Positions 25,742 through 33,569 of a stretch of 45,994 nt of DNA are shown here, piece after piece (position 1 is the stretch's first letter; each line of letters opens with the position of its first letter). Both the position numbers and the translations under genes were made by a program. Source of the stretch: Candidatus Hodarchaeota archaeon (GTDB lineage: Archaea; Asgardarchaeota; Heimdallarchaeia; Hodarchaeales; Hodarchaeaceae); assembly GCA_016840285.1 (NCBI GenBank), contig JAEOSR010000069.1, forward strand, positions 1 through 45,994, given 5' to 3'. The notes under the pieces were generated by a model. The model was not told the origin of the DNA and ran no database searches. It was given only the letters and a program-made list of their open reading frames with translations.

Positions 25742-26167
25742 TTGGTGAAATTGTTGGTGTTTTGGGTTTACCTACTCTTTATTGGGAATCCTAGTCAGGG
25801 AGCAAACCGAAAAATCTATACAGGATACACCAAACATTTAATGGCACGGTTAGTTCAGCATTGCGGATTAACTTCTACCAAGGGAGCCAGAATTACCCGA
25901 AAACAACCAATTGAACTCGTATACTTAGAGAATTATACATCACAAAAAAGGGCGATGCAACGGGAATACCAGCTCAAACATGAGAGCCCATTTAACCAGA
26001 AAAAACATAAACTCATGCTTATTAAAGAATCTGAGTCAGAATACGGTCATATGTTCCAGGAAATAAACAATCTGCTCACAGAGCACTTCAAATTTCTATC
26101 AGGTTTGGTAAAAACACTTGAAAACGTTGAGAAAAGACTTAAACAAGAAATAGATCCTCTAAATTAA
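25742..26167 (+). CDS. GIY-YIG nuclease-domain protein
   Basis: Residues ~5-95 form a GIY-YIG domain of the small YhbQ/UvrC-N-like type. WVYLLF stands for the GIY strand and KIYTGYT for the YIG strand. The catalytic arginine is likely in LMARLVQH. KGARITRKQPIELVYLE and the glutamate helix RAMQREYQLKHES complete the core. Such proteins cut DNA, often branched or damaged. The first strand is followed by an unusual loop (IGNPSQGANR). A C-terminal helical extension of ~40 residues is not part of the domain. No ATG is available; starts at TTG 25742 or GTG 25745 or 25757 are possible. The gene stands alone. Confidence 0.85.
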   Translation: MVKLLVFWVYLLFIGNPSQGANRKIYTGYTKHLMARLVQHCGLTSTKGARITRKQPIELVYLENYTSQKRAMQREYQLKHESPFNQKKHKLMLIKESESEYGHMFQEINNLLTEHFKFLSGLVKTLENVEKRLKQEIDPLN

Positions 26168-26292
26168 TACATGACATCACTTTTATTTAGTAAGATTCAT
26201 TAGTACAGTATGTTGTATGAAATTAAGTACCCATTTGACAGAAAAAGGGCAATAAAGATACAGACATGGTTTTTTAAAGGTGAAACGAAAAC

Positions 26293-27756
26293 ATGGCAAA
26301 CGGTGAACTCTTTGTAATCGCTCTATTTATACTCATTCTTGTAATCCTAATAGTCAGATACCTAGAACTTGTACCACGTTTGATCTTATGGTCGATTGCT
26401 AGAGATTTTTCAAGTGAAGATCATGTTCTAATATCTCCGAACGACTTTGGATTAACCGCAGAGCTTATAGAGATTCCAGTGGATCAAGACCCATTAACCG
26501 CTTGGTTTTTTGCAAATGATGCTGCTTCAAACGAAGCAGGGATTTTAATGGTACCAAATTGGTACTACAAAGAAGATCAAGAATACAGTTTGAAAACTGC
26601 TGGTTTATTACAACAAGCTGGCTATAATGTATTGCTTCCAGTCTACCATTGGCGCGTTAATGACAATCAGGAATTAACATTCAATAGAAGAAGTATTTGC
26701 CCAAATAACTGTCAGAAATTACTAAGAAAAGCCTTAGAGCATTTCTGTAAACGATCAGAGATTAATAGGAGGAATATTGGGTTCTGGAGTAATGGTGCAG
26801 GCACAACTTTGGCTTGCGAGCTTATCAAGGACCTTCCTATCAAAGCTGTCGTGTTAGAGGATGGACCAGTAAGCCTTTGGAATATTTTGCGCGAAAAAAG
26901 GGGATTTCCACTTAAAACACTTTTATTTCTTTTAGTATTTCCATTTCTTTGGCGAACAAGGTGGCAAGAGAAAAATGCAGTCAAAAACCTCAGAGCATGT
27001 CCAAGTTTTCTCATAGCAAACATATTGGATGATGCAGATAAAAAACTCTGGCAAACATTTTCTAAACTCCATAAACCTCGTCAATTATGGTTTGAACACG
27101 CACTCCACTCAAAAGCTATCAGGGACACATGGTTTCAAGAATACTTCTTACAAATACGATTTTTTTACGATAGATGGTTAAAAAATACCCCACAGTCGGA
27201 ACAACTAGATCTTCACTTTGATTTTTCAGTAAAACGCCGGAAGAAAGGATTTTATCCAGTAGAGGTCCAAATTTCAGTCATTCCTCCTCAATTGGAAAGA
27301 ATCCCTCTTCAGATCATACTCTCTGATAACGTTCGCTATACAGAACGTCGGATTTGGTTCGGACCAGGGGCCTCAGCAATGATAACTTGGCCGTTAAAAT
27401 ACAAACCAAATAAAATTTCGGTATTAAAATATCTGAATGTAGAACCTGGTGAATCTATTACCCGACCGTGGATGAAACGTGATGCAGAGAAAGCACTTTA
27501 TACAACGATTGAGAAAATGGCCTCTTATCCTCCCAAAAAACTCGCGGAACTAATGGATCGCTATTTTATTCAGAAAAGCATCTTATTAAATGAGCAATTA
27601 CTACAAGAGGAGGCCCAAAAGACCTTGAGAACAGGTGTAAAATCAAAATATTGGAAATCATTCTTAAAGAGAGACCCAGAAACACGACATATCCTCGGAG
27701 ACGATTTAGAAGAACCACTAATGGCAACAACAGACAATTTTTTCTTGTCAAGCTAA
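26293..27756 (+). CDS. Membrane-anchored alpha/beta-hydrolase-like protein (487 aa)
   Basis: A single N-terminal membrane helix (residues ~5-22) precedes an alpha/beta-hydrolase-like region (~55-300). The central strands and the oxyanion-side loop are GILMVPNWYYKEDQEYS. The nucleophile elbow reads N-I-G-F-W-S166-N-G-A-G, with Phe where a small residue is normal. A catalytic-type histidine follows in FEHALHSKAI (H272), and then the family helix YFLQIRFFYDRWL. Aspartates at ANILDDADK could complete a triad. Residues ~300-487 form an additional unassigned domain. Activity is therefore possible but not assured. The start ATG 26293 is preceded by a Shine-Dalgarno-like AAAGGTGA at 26276. The substrate is unknown. 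Confidence 0.7.
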   Translation: MANGELFVIALFILILVILIVRYLELVPRLILWSIARDFSSEDHVLISPNDFGLTAELIEIPVDQDPLTAWFFANDAASNEAGILMVPNWYYKEDQEYSLKTAGLLQQAGYNVLLPVYHWRVNDNQELTFNRRSICPNNCQKLLRKALEHFCKRSEINRRNIGFWSNGAGTTLACELIKDLPIKAVVLEDGPVSLWNILREKRGFPLKTLLFLLVFPFLWRTRWQEKNAVKNLRACPSFLIANILDDADKKLWQTFSKLHKPRQLWFEHALHSKAIRDTWFQEYFLQIRFFYDRWLKNTPQSEQLDLHFDFSVKRRKKGFYPVEVQISVIPPQLERIPLQIILSDNVRYTERRIWFGPGASAMITWPLKYKPNKISVLKYLNVEPGESITRPWMKRDAEKALYTTIEKMASYPPKKLAELMDRYFIQKSILLNEQLLQEEAQKTLRTGVKSKYWKSFLKRDPETRHILGDDLEEPLMATTDNFFLSS

Positions 27757-27823
27757 GGTTTTCACTTAAGGTATCAATATTTCCAATACCGTTTGAAAAA
27801 GTATAAGAATAATTTTTCGAGAA

Positions 27824-28024
27824 ATGAATGAAGGTGCGGGAATCTTTGTTGATTACACGATGATACCAGAAAACCTATCTAAGAAGAGAATTTTCCTGAT
27901 AATATGGGGGTTAGGAATTATTCTCTCTGGTACATTTCTCGGTACGAATTATTCCATAGACTGGACTGGATACGTAGATCCTTGGTTAAAATCAGAAAAA
28001 ACTCCTCACGAGCGAAGAGTATAA
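27824..28024 (+). CDS. N-terminal part of a frameshifted two-helix membrane protein
   Basis: Encodes 66 residues with one membrane helix (RIFLIIWGLGIILSGTFLG) and the beginning of an outside segment (YSIDWTGYVDPWLKSEK), then nine out-of-place residues and a stop. The next frame (+1) continues the protein at once: dropping one A of the A6 run at 27996-28001 gives SEKLLTSEEYKVQIPASN. I therefore read 27824-28493 as one gene interrupted by a one-base indel or a programmed slippage site, rather than two genes. Confidence 0.6.
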   Translation: MNEGAGIFVDYTMIPENLSKKRIFLIIWGLGIILSGTFLGTNYSIDWTGYVDPWLKSEKTPHERRV

Positions 28025-28025
28025 G

Positions 28026-28493
28026 GTGCAAATACCTGCATCCAATCTCGAATACGCGTTATGGATTGTTGTATTCGACAATGTTTCCATGGAGTCACAG
28101 GCCGACATAAAAACCACATATGTTACTGGTTCTATTCAAGTTCTCTTTAATGAAGAATTAGAAGCAGTTCACAATGGATCAGGGGTCGCGAGGGATATTG
28201 GTGATGAAGTTCCTCTTTATGCTCCAGCAGCCTTTAGTTTATCTCTTTATTTCAAAAATCCAAGCGATCCTCTCAACATTAGAATAATTGTACTTGATGC
28301 TTCAGCGTCTGTTCAACCAATCTGGTGGGTCAGAATTTTTCGGAACGACAGGCCGCTAACTCCTTTCATCTATGGATTTGTACTTGGAGGTGTATTTATC
28401 AGTATTGTATGCGCTGTGATATATGGGTTCTTATTTGTCGGAAAGAATCAGAAAAAGAAACTGAGCTCAAATGGTGAAGACCAAACGAATTGA
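28026..28493 (+). CDS. C-terminal part of the same membrane protein
   Basis: The reading frame is open from 27990 and has a GTG at 28026. It holds a beta-rich extracytoplasmic domain of ~115 residues (EYALWIVVFDNVSMES, LNIRIIVLDASASVQPIWWV), a second membrane helix (FIYGFVLGGVFISIVCAVIY) and a lysine-rich cytoplasmic tail. The architecture helix - outer domain - helix is complete only when it is joined to the preceding ORF. Translation from GTG alone would lack the N-terminal anchor. No family is recognised. Confidence 0.6.
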   Translation: MQIPASNLEYALWIVVFDNVSMESQADIKTTYVTGSIQVLFNEELEAVHNGSGVARDIGDEVPLYAPAAFSLSLYFKNPSDPLNIRIIVLDASASVQPIWWVRIFRNDRPLTPFIYGFVLGGVFISIVCAVIYGFLFVGKNQKKKLSSNGEDQTN

Positions 28494-28607
28494 TCATTTT
28501 GCAAGGAGAATAAATCCAGATTTACTGCTTACGTACTACTCGAGTATTAAAAACTCACAATTTTGAGTATATAACTGATCGCCACCATCCTATATTGAGA
28601 TGGTACC

Positions 28608-29057
28608 ATGTTATCCAACTTTGTGCAGGATCCCGAATCGCTTCTATATGAAAATCTATTCTTCTTCTTGACGTGCGGAACATACGACAGAGTCATAACT
28701 GCTGACTTTATGAACTACCACTATGAGGAATTCTTCATCGTTAGCGAACAATGGAAAGAGCGAATTCATTACCTCGAAGGGATAATTCCTATCCAAACAC
28801 AACGTTTTATTAGAGAGGAACTAGGTAGGAAATCTTTCATTACAGCTGAATTCCAGTTATTTTTTGTCGTATACACTGTTGAAGGAAGACTGCTTGGATT
28901 AGGAATCAGGATAATCACTCCTGATGCAGAGAGGGCAACAGCACTAGCGTTGACTCCAGAAGACAGATTACGGAAAACAATGTTTCTCCTTTCTCGAGGA
29001 CTCTTACAATCCTTTCATCATCGAATTATGCAAATTGAATGCCCGATTCCCATATAG
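28608..29057 (+). CDS. Unidentified 149-residue protein
   Basis: Not recognised. The ATG at 28608 (MLSNFVQDPESLLYENLFFF) starts a compact alpha/beta protein without signal peptide or membrane helix. Strands around AEFQLFFVVYTVEGRLLGLG and a final helix (RKTMFLLSRGLLQSFHHRIM) are evident. It ends 12 bases before the TTG start of the Cas4-like gene, so the two are very probably co-translated from one transcript. This makes a functional link to the nuclease-fold protein likely, although nothing in its own sequence points to nucleic-acid binding. Confidence 0.75.
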   Translation: MLSNFVQDPESLLYENLFFFLTCGTYDRVITADFMNYHYEEFFIVSEQWKERIHYLEGIIPIQTQRFIREELGRKSFITAEFQLFFVVYTVEGRLLGLGIRIITPDAERATALALTPEDRLRKTMFLLSRGLLQSFHHRIMQIECPIPI

Positions 29058-29069
29058 GGGTATTCCTAT

Positions 29070-29828
29070 TTGAGATACATCTCTCCATCTCTTGTGAAAG
29101 AGTATTTATTCTGCCCTAGATCCTTTTCCTATCGAAAATTGCATCATCTAAGTCTAATCACCTCAATTAATAGCAATGTTTTTACCCAAGACAGAATAGA
29201 TGCCTTTACTTCAGGATTTTTTTTCACCTTAAGCAAATGGAATGAAGAAACCAGTCCAAAGACCCGATATGAATTAGAATACCTATTAAGTTCAAAGTTC
29301 TTCACTCATTTAGAAAATCTTACAATGACTGAAGATTATGACTTTCGAGAATTAGATGAAAAGGTTTTTACTCTATTATCGTGGCTGATTGTCCATTTAT
29401 GGGAAAAAAATACCCCTATCGATGAACAACTCCCCTATTATTTACCACTCATGGTGAATGAATTCATTCAAGCACCTGGGATACACTTACAAGGCCGACC
29501 ATCCGCAGTTTTCCGACATCCAAATGATAAAGCACTGATACTTATCCAAACGTTTCATCAGAAGTTCCCAAACATAAAAAATGGGGAATCACTCCAAGCT
29601 TCTTTATACGCCAGAATACTCCAAACGATGGAAATAAATCCCCAAGATTATCTGTTTGTGAACTATCATAGAATGGATCTCAAATTTCAGCGATTCAAAC
29701 AGAGTGATCTTGACAGCTTGGATAGTTTTCTAAATGATTTTCGAATAGCAATGCGAGAAGGAAATTTTGATCCTCCAGAGAATCCACCCTGTATAATCTG
29801 TGAATTTAAGTGGATCTGTAAAGACTAG
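29070..29828 (+). CDS. Cas4/PD-(D/E)XK-like protein with Fe-S cysteines but lost nuclease residues
   Basis: A 252-residue protein with the outline of Cas4/AddB-type nucleases. The N-terminal ISPSLVKEYLFCPRSFSYRK supplies C15, and the C-terminal P-C241-I-I-C244-x5-C250 supplies three more cysteines, the usual four-ligand Fe-S arrangement. The Q-x3-Y motif (Q176, Y180 in LQASLYARIL) is also present. The catalytic positions are not: the motif-II aspartate (G-R-x-D) reads G-R-P-S145, and the (D/E)-x-K strand reads LILIQTFHQ, with no acid and no lysine. It is therefore probably a non-cleaving DNA-end or structural protein. There are no CRISPR repeats or other cas genes in the window. The start is TTG 29070, 12 bases after the preceding stop. 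Confidence 0.75.
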   Translation: MRYISPSLVKEYLFCPRSFSYRKLHHLSLITSINSNVFTQDRIDAFTSGFFFTLSKWNEETSPKTRYELEYLLSSKFFTHLENLTMTEDYDFRELDEKVFTLLSWLIVHLWEKNTPIDEQLPYYLPLMVNEFIQAPGIHLQGRPSAVFRHPNDKALILIQTFHQKFPNIKNGESLQASLYARILQTMEINPQDYLFVNYHRMDLKFQRFKQSDLDSLDSFLNDFRIAMREGNFDPPENPPCIICEFKWICKD

Positions 29829-29940
29829 AATTCGTTTCTCTTACGTAACATAATTTTATGAGATAAATCTTGCATTAAATCCCTTTTTTTTATTAAGATT
29901 GGAGAGAAGAAATCTTTTACTTTGATATTTTAATTGGAGA

Positions 29941-30954
29941 ATGGTTCCTATGCATAATGTAAATAATGTGGAAATATCAGAATTAAAATTATTCTATGAA
30001 GTGAATCCAAACATCCCCTTTAATAGGAAAAAAAATACTTTTGTATCCTATTTAAAAGATTTAAGAGAATACGATAAGAAATCAAGACCATCGGATGTTG
30101 CAACATTATCTCTGAATTTCCTTGCTGTTTTTACGTTTGGAGTGTTTTCAGTCCTATTTTTTGGAGAAGCCATCTCTCAGATCATGAGGGTTTTCCAAAA
30201 CACTTTCCTTATTTCTGATGATAATTATTTATTGACCCTTGGGATACCGAGATTATTCGTTTCACCAGTTTCAATCTTTGCCTACCTCCTAGCGGGGAGT
30301 ATTATGTTACTGGCAGACATCTTTGTAATTCTTAGTTTAATTTTAGGCGCTCACAAAAATTGGACGAATTATCACAGACAATTGTTGATTTTAGCAGAAA
30401 GCCTTCAGGAAAAGGATCTTCTTGAGGACTTCTTTGTCTATCAAAAGGAAAATGAGTCATTTCAAATGATAAAGATGTCCATTGAATGGGAAATGGAATG
30501 GGTGTACCCGTTTCTGTTCCAAAATTTTCCCCCATACTTTCAGGAAGTGGGGGAGATCAGTCTTTACATATTTACCTTGATAAGCTTTATATTACCAATT
30601 TCTGTTGCTATTACCACTTTTAATGTTCCCATTCTCATACTCCTACTACTATTAACGTCTTCTATATTCATTCTAGGTTCATCGCGTACACGGAAAGTAA
30701 TCCAACTCTATAGACAGTTTAAAACCCTCCAAAACCAGTTAATTCAGAGACAAGAAGAGAAACTAGTTGATTTAGTTTGTGATGAGACTATTGACCGATT
30801 AATAGTTCATGTTAACCGTGAGAATCTTAATCGGTTAGTTAATGAAAAAAGTATTCCCACAACTTTTCCCCTGCTCCCTCTTTCCATGATCTTACCAATC
30901 TTTAGTGCAATTATAGGATATGTTATTCTCGCTTTAGAAAATGCTCCGAAGTGA
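29941..30954 (+). CDS. Unidentified polytopic membrane protein (337 aa)
   Basis: About five membrane helices: two in the N-terminal half (~55-80 and ~105-135), two in the middle (~200-245) and one at the C-terminus (LLPLSMILPIFSAIIGYVIL). They are separated by soluble segments that include a glutamate-rich helix (LAESLQEKDLLEDFFVYQKE) and a basic, coiled-coil-like stretch (LYRQFKTLQNQLIQRQEEKL). No enzymatic or transport motif is recognised. Two close ATGs (29941 and 29950) are possible starts, behind GGAG at 29936-29939. A T-run at 29883-29892 probably closes the preceding operon. The gene converges with the GNAT gene. Confidence 0.75.
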   Translation: MVPMHNVNNVEISELKLFYEVNPNIPFNRKKNTFVSYLKDLREYDKKSRPSDVATLSLNFLAVFTFGVFSVLFFGEAISQIMRVFQNTFLISDDNYLLTLGIPRLFVSPVSIFAYLLAGSIMLLADIFVILSLILGAHKNWTNYHRQLLILAESLQEKDLLEDFFVYQKENESFQMIKMSIEWEMEWVYPFLFQNFPPYFQEVGEISLYIFTLISFILPISVAITTFNVPILILLLLLTSSIFILGSSRTRKVIQLYRQFKTLQNQLIQRQEEKLVDLVCDETIDRLIVHVNRENLNRLVNEKSIPTTFPLLPLSMILPIFSAIIGYVILALENAPK

Positions 30955-31009
30955 TTACCCTGAGTAATAACGAGTGGACTTCTAGAAAGGAGCTGCAAAA
31001 ATATGAAAC

Positions 31010-31498
31010 TCATCCTCCTAAGTAGATGAAAAGGCCTCTTCTTCCAGTTTCTTGAAATCCTAGTAAAGAATAGAGGTGATGAGCAGCTTCATTGCTTAAA
31101 ACCACATTCAAGTTTATTTTTTGAATTGAATCATCCGCTCTAAGGAAATTCTTGAGACCACGATTAAATAAGGCTTTTCCTAATCCTCTACCTTGGTAGG
31201 CTTGAGAAATTCCAATATCTGCAATATAACCATAATTTTCTGTAATTTTTATTCCAATACAGACTCCAATGGGGTCATTTTTGTGTTTTAAAACAGTTGC
31301 AAACTTGTTTTCGAACTTACATCCGATATTATTTTCTATTCCTTTTAAGAACTCATAACAAGAGTCAAAACTAGAGAATTGTGAAAAAAGTTCACTTTCT
31401 AAAATTCCCTTATTATGTTCAAATATTAAATCAGCAATAGCTGATTGGACGACAAGGAATGATTCGTTATTATAACAAGGGTGTGGTATTAGAACCAC
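31010..31498 (-). CDS. GNAT-family N-acetyltransferase
   Basis: A Gcn5-related acetyltransferase of 162 residues. The acetyl-CoA pyrophosphate loop is Q-G-R-G-L-G-K-A within IGISQAYQGRGLGKALF, preceded by the strand TENYGYIADIGIS. The final motif is VVLSNEAAHHLYSLLGFQET, as in RimI- and MshD-like enzymes. It transfers acetyl from acetyl-CoA to an amine of an unknown substrate in the cytosol. The start at 31498 overlaps an opposite-strand ORF (31459-31692). No internal ATG exists, so a later GTG or TTG start is the only alternative. Confidence 0.9.
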   Translation of the reverse strand: MVLIPHPCYNNESFLVVQSAIADLIFEHNKGILESELFSQFSSFDSCYEFLKGIENNIGCKFENKFATVLKHKNDPIGVCIGIKITENYGYIADIGISQAYQGRGLGKALFNRGLKNFLRADDSIQKINLNVVLSNEAAHHLYSLLGFQETGRRGLFIYLGG

Positions 31499-31692
31499 AA
31501 TTGGAAGAATGGATTACAAGTGTAAATAATTCTAGCTCTCAGATAAAGAGTATTAATACGATTTATGGCACAAGTGATGATTCTAATCTGACATCAATTC
31601 CCACAATTTTACAAACAACCCCGAGTATCACTTTACTAATGACTGTAGTCCTTCTTTGTTTAATCATCTTTTTAAGTAGGAAACAAAGATGA
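31459..31692 (+). CDS. Small ORF with a C-terminal membrane anchor; possible surface-protein remnant
   Basis: 77 codons. The last 45 residues have the look of an archaeal surface-protein tail: a Ser/Thr-rich spacer (SIPTILQTTPSITLL), a hydrophobic helix (TLLMTVVLLCLIIFL) and a basic end (SRKQR). No signal peptide or ectodomain is present, and the first 40 bases overlap the acetyltransferase start on the other strand. It could be a relic of a deleted surface gene or a genuine small membrane protein. Evidence is limited to composition. Confidence 0.3.
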   Translation: MIRYYNKGVVLEPQLEEWITSVNNSSSQIKSINTIYGTSDDSNLTSIPTILQTTPSITLLMTVVLLCLIIFLSRKQR

Positions 31693-31716
31693 TTGGACGC
31701 TGATGATAGGTATAGA

Positions 31717-32268
31717 TTATTGATCAAGAATTACAACAGTCCCTGCAGCATGATCTCCAATACGTCGTCCATTCTCATCTAAGAACGCAATAAAGTAACA
31801 GCAACATCCATCAATACATCCTGGACAACAGTTGCGGATGAAAGATTGTTCACATGAGGCAGGTATGCCAGTCCGAAAATCAACAACTCTTAATCCCATG
31901 AAACCCTTACCAACAGATTGTCCTTCTCTTATTGAATCTTTGAACCATGTATATATAAAGCCAAAACATGGAATAAAAGACGCAATTGCATCATCAATCA
32001 ATAATGCAACACATCGGTCTGTTATTGGCGCATTTCTTCCTACTCGGGTTAATCGCTGAGTTACTGGAGATATAGGTGTATCTTGAAATACATGTTGATA
32101 ACCTTCTTTTATACTAGAGATTTCTTCTTCATACTGTCTCGAAAATTCAGCTTTAGGCGTAAATACATGTTGGTAGGTATCCCTTATACTTTGTACTTTC
32201 TTTCCGCATTTTTTACAATATACACTATTTTTATCAATTTCAGTTCCACAATATTCACAGTAGGGCAT
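31717..32268 (-). CDS. Zinc-ribbon and RDD-domain membrane protein
   Basis: The N-terminal zinc ribbon is C-E-Y-C-x10-C-K-K-C (MPYCEYCGTEIDKNSVYCKK). A linker with two copies of the motif SI-[RK]-[DE]-x-YQHVF, about 35 residues apart, follows. The RDD domain comes next: R-C-V-A-L-L-I-D-D at ~86-94, helices FIPCFGFIYTWF, then QSVGKGFMGLRVVDFRTGIP and the closing GRRIGDHAAGTVVI. A cysteine-rich patch, RNCCPGCIDGCCCYFIAF, occupies the third membrane segment, which is unusual. RDD proteins are small membrane proteins, some implicated in ion transport. The ATG at 32268 begins directly at the zinc ribbon. It is transcribed from its own promoter downstream of the RecA-like operon. Confidence 0.85.
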   Translation of the reverse strand: MPYCEYCGTEIDKNSVYCKKCGKKVQSIRDTYQHVFTPKAEFSRQYEEEISSIKEGYQHVFQDTPISPVTQRLTRVGRNAPITDRCVALLIDDAIASFIPCFGFIYTWFKDSIREGQSVGKGFMGLRVVDFRTGIPASCEQSFIRNCCPGCIDGCCCYFIAFLDENGRRIGDHAAGTVVILDQ

Positions 32269-32341
32269 AATAATAGAACCTTATTCAATCTATTTTTTGA
32301 CATACCCATAAGAAGAATTTAAGACAATATGAGGACGATAG

Positions 32342-32352
32342 TATATATAAAA
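32342..32352 (-). promoter_or_regulatory. TATA box for the zinc-ribbon/RDD gene
   Basis: TTTTATATATA on the minus strand, ~79 bases before the ATG at 32268, in the 123-base gap after the RecA-like operon. Transcription would start near 32320 with a leader of ~50 bases. Confidence 0.45.
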
Positions 32353-32391
32353 CATCAGTTTGAAGAACCTTATCCCGCGAAATCCCTCTAA

Positions 32392-33123
32392 TTAATCGTG
32401 GCTTGATCTGTGGAGGACAAATGTAAAATCGGAACTTCCCACTATATTTTGGAATATTCTAAATTTTAAATGATGTTTTCGTTCCGTTTTTCGGATAAAA
32501 AACTCAATTGGAACAAATTGTTCTACTAGATCCCCACCATATTGATTCAAAGAATATTCCATTTCGGAATTCTTCCTAGCTGAAATTAAATGATTTGTTA
32601 GCAGTATTGGTATCTTTGTTTCACGAGCAACGGATTGTAAGTCAAGGAGATGCGAAAAAATCTTCTTTTTCCAAAACCTTGGTTCTTTCTGAAAATATTC
32701 TAGAGCAGTCAAAGGAGAACCAAAAAGAGTGTCTAAAATGATTAAATCAAAAACCTGCTCTTTATTTTCAAGTAAATTTCGGAAAAAAATGATTTGTTCA
32801 AGTAGATTGTTTGGTTGGAAGATAGCAATTTGGTCGAGCTGATTCGAGCGTGTGAGTAACCTTTTCAAATTTATCAGTCGAAAATTGCCATAAAAATCAC
32901 AATATAGTACTTTGGCATTGGATTCCTGTTCTAATAAATGAAAAATGGCATCCAAACAAAACCGAGTTTTTCCTACCCCTGAGTCACTCAGAACTATGTG
33001 AAGATGGCAAGGAAGGAGCCCTCCTATTATTTCGTCAATTAAAGGGATGTCGAGAGGTATGGCACTTTTTTTGTTCCATCTTGAAATTACTTCTTGGAAG
33101 GGAGTCAAGGGGATTAACGTCAT
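32392..33123 (-). CDS. RecA-superfamily ATPase (RadB/Rad51-paralogue-like)
   Basis: A 243-residue RecA-core protein. The segment PLDIPLIDEIIGGLLPCHLH is the usual entry to the ATPase core. The Walker A loop is S46-D-S-G-V-G-K52-T53 and Walker B is FDLIILD (126-131). The strand IPILLTNHLIS with the following ELNQYGGD-like turn corresponds to RadA loop 2 and the end of the core. It has no N-terminal helix-hairpin-helix domain and so resembles RadB, KaiC-like or SWSAP1-type paralogues rather than a strand-exchange recombinase. It is the last gene of a five-gene operon, and its ATG overlaps the stop of the upstream gene by four bases (ATGA). That gene aligns with it strand by strand but lacks Walker motifs, which suggests a heterodimer. 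A role in recombination or as a regulatory ATPase is inference. Confidence 0.82.
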   Translation of the reverse strand: MTLIPLTPFQEVISRWNKKSAIPLDIPLIDEIIGGLLPCHLHIVLSDSGVGKTRFCLDAIFHLLEQESNAKVLYCDFYGNFRLINLKRLLTRSNQLDQIAIFQPNNLLEQIIFFRNLLENKEQVFDLIILDTLFGSPLTALEYFQKEPRFWKKKIFSHLLDLQSVARETKIPILLTNHLISARKNSEMEYSLNQYGGDLVEQFVPIEFFIRKTERKHHLKFRIFQNIVGSSDFTFVLHRSSHD

Positions 33124-33569
33124 TTCTTCAACTCTATATGTATTAAATTTATCTCTGTTTGTGGAAGTCTCAATTCATCCATGATCAAAATTATATTGAC
33201 CCTCTTCATGAACTCCTGAAATCGAATGTGAAAATCTTGAGGAAAAGGACAATATCGTGGGAGATTAATTATAATAGTTGAAAAGCCATGTTGAGGGATA
33301 GTGAGTAACGTATTTGATTTCAACAGACTGTCTAGAGCCTCAAGAGAGGAGACTTCCAGAAAATAGAATTGTTTAGATAAATGAGAATGATCTCGTAAGG
33401 TTTTCATGATATGTAAGACAGGGATCGCTCTATATTCTAACCAAATTACTTTGGTTTTCAGTAGCTTAATATGTTCAGTTAGAAGCTGCTCAACTATATC
33501 TTGATATTTTCCGACGAAGACGATTGGTTTTGCTCTGAGTGGATTTTGATTAGTAATCACATTATTCAC
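33120..33569 (-). CDS. Walker-less RecA-fold protein, likely partner of the adjacent ATPase
   Basis: 149 residues with no recognisable name. Aligned by eye to the downstream ATPase it follows the same core. The first strand AKPIVFVGKYQDIVEQLL stands where that protein has HIVLSDSGVGKT, then KTKVIWLEYRAIPVLHIM matches NAKVLYCDFYGNFRLINL. A helix pair comes next, and the Walker-B strand FSTIIINLPR stands in place of FDLIILDTLF. The P-loop Gly/Lys/Thr and the Walker-B aspartate are missing, so it should not hydrolyse ATP. Inactive RecA-fold partners are known from Rad51-paralogue pairs (Psy3-Csm2) and Elongator (Elp4-6). It overlaps both neighbours by four bases (ATGA), indicating translational coupling. 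The fold assignment is inferred from the alignment. Confidence 0.7.
   Translation of the reverse strand: MNNVITNQNPLRAKPIVFVGKYQDIVEQLLTEHIKLLKTKVIWLEYRAIPVLHIMKTLRDHSHLSKQFYFLEVSSLEALDSLLKSNTLLTIPQHGFSTIIINLPRYCPFPQDFHIRFQEFMKRVNIILIMDELRLPQTEINLIHIELKK

Noticed and set aside
27904..28110. 68-codon plus-strand ORF in the third frame across the frameshift
   Set aside because: Its sequence has no membrane helix or domain continuity; the frameshift model explains the region with the other two frames.
29070..29828. CRISPR association suggested by the Cas4-like protein
   Set aside because: No repeat-spacer array and no other cas gene is present in the window; solo Cas4-family proteins are common in archaea.
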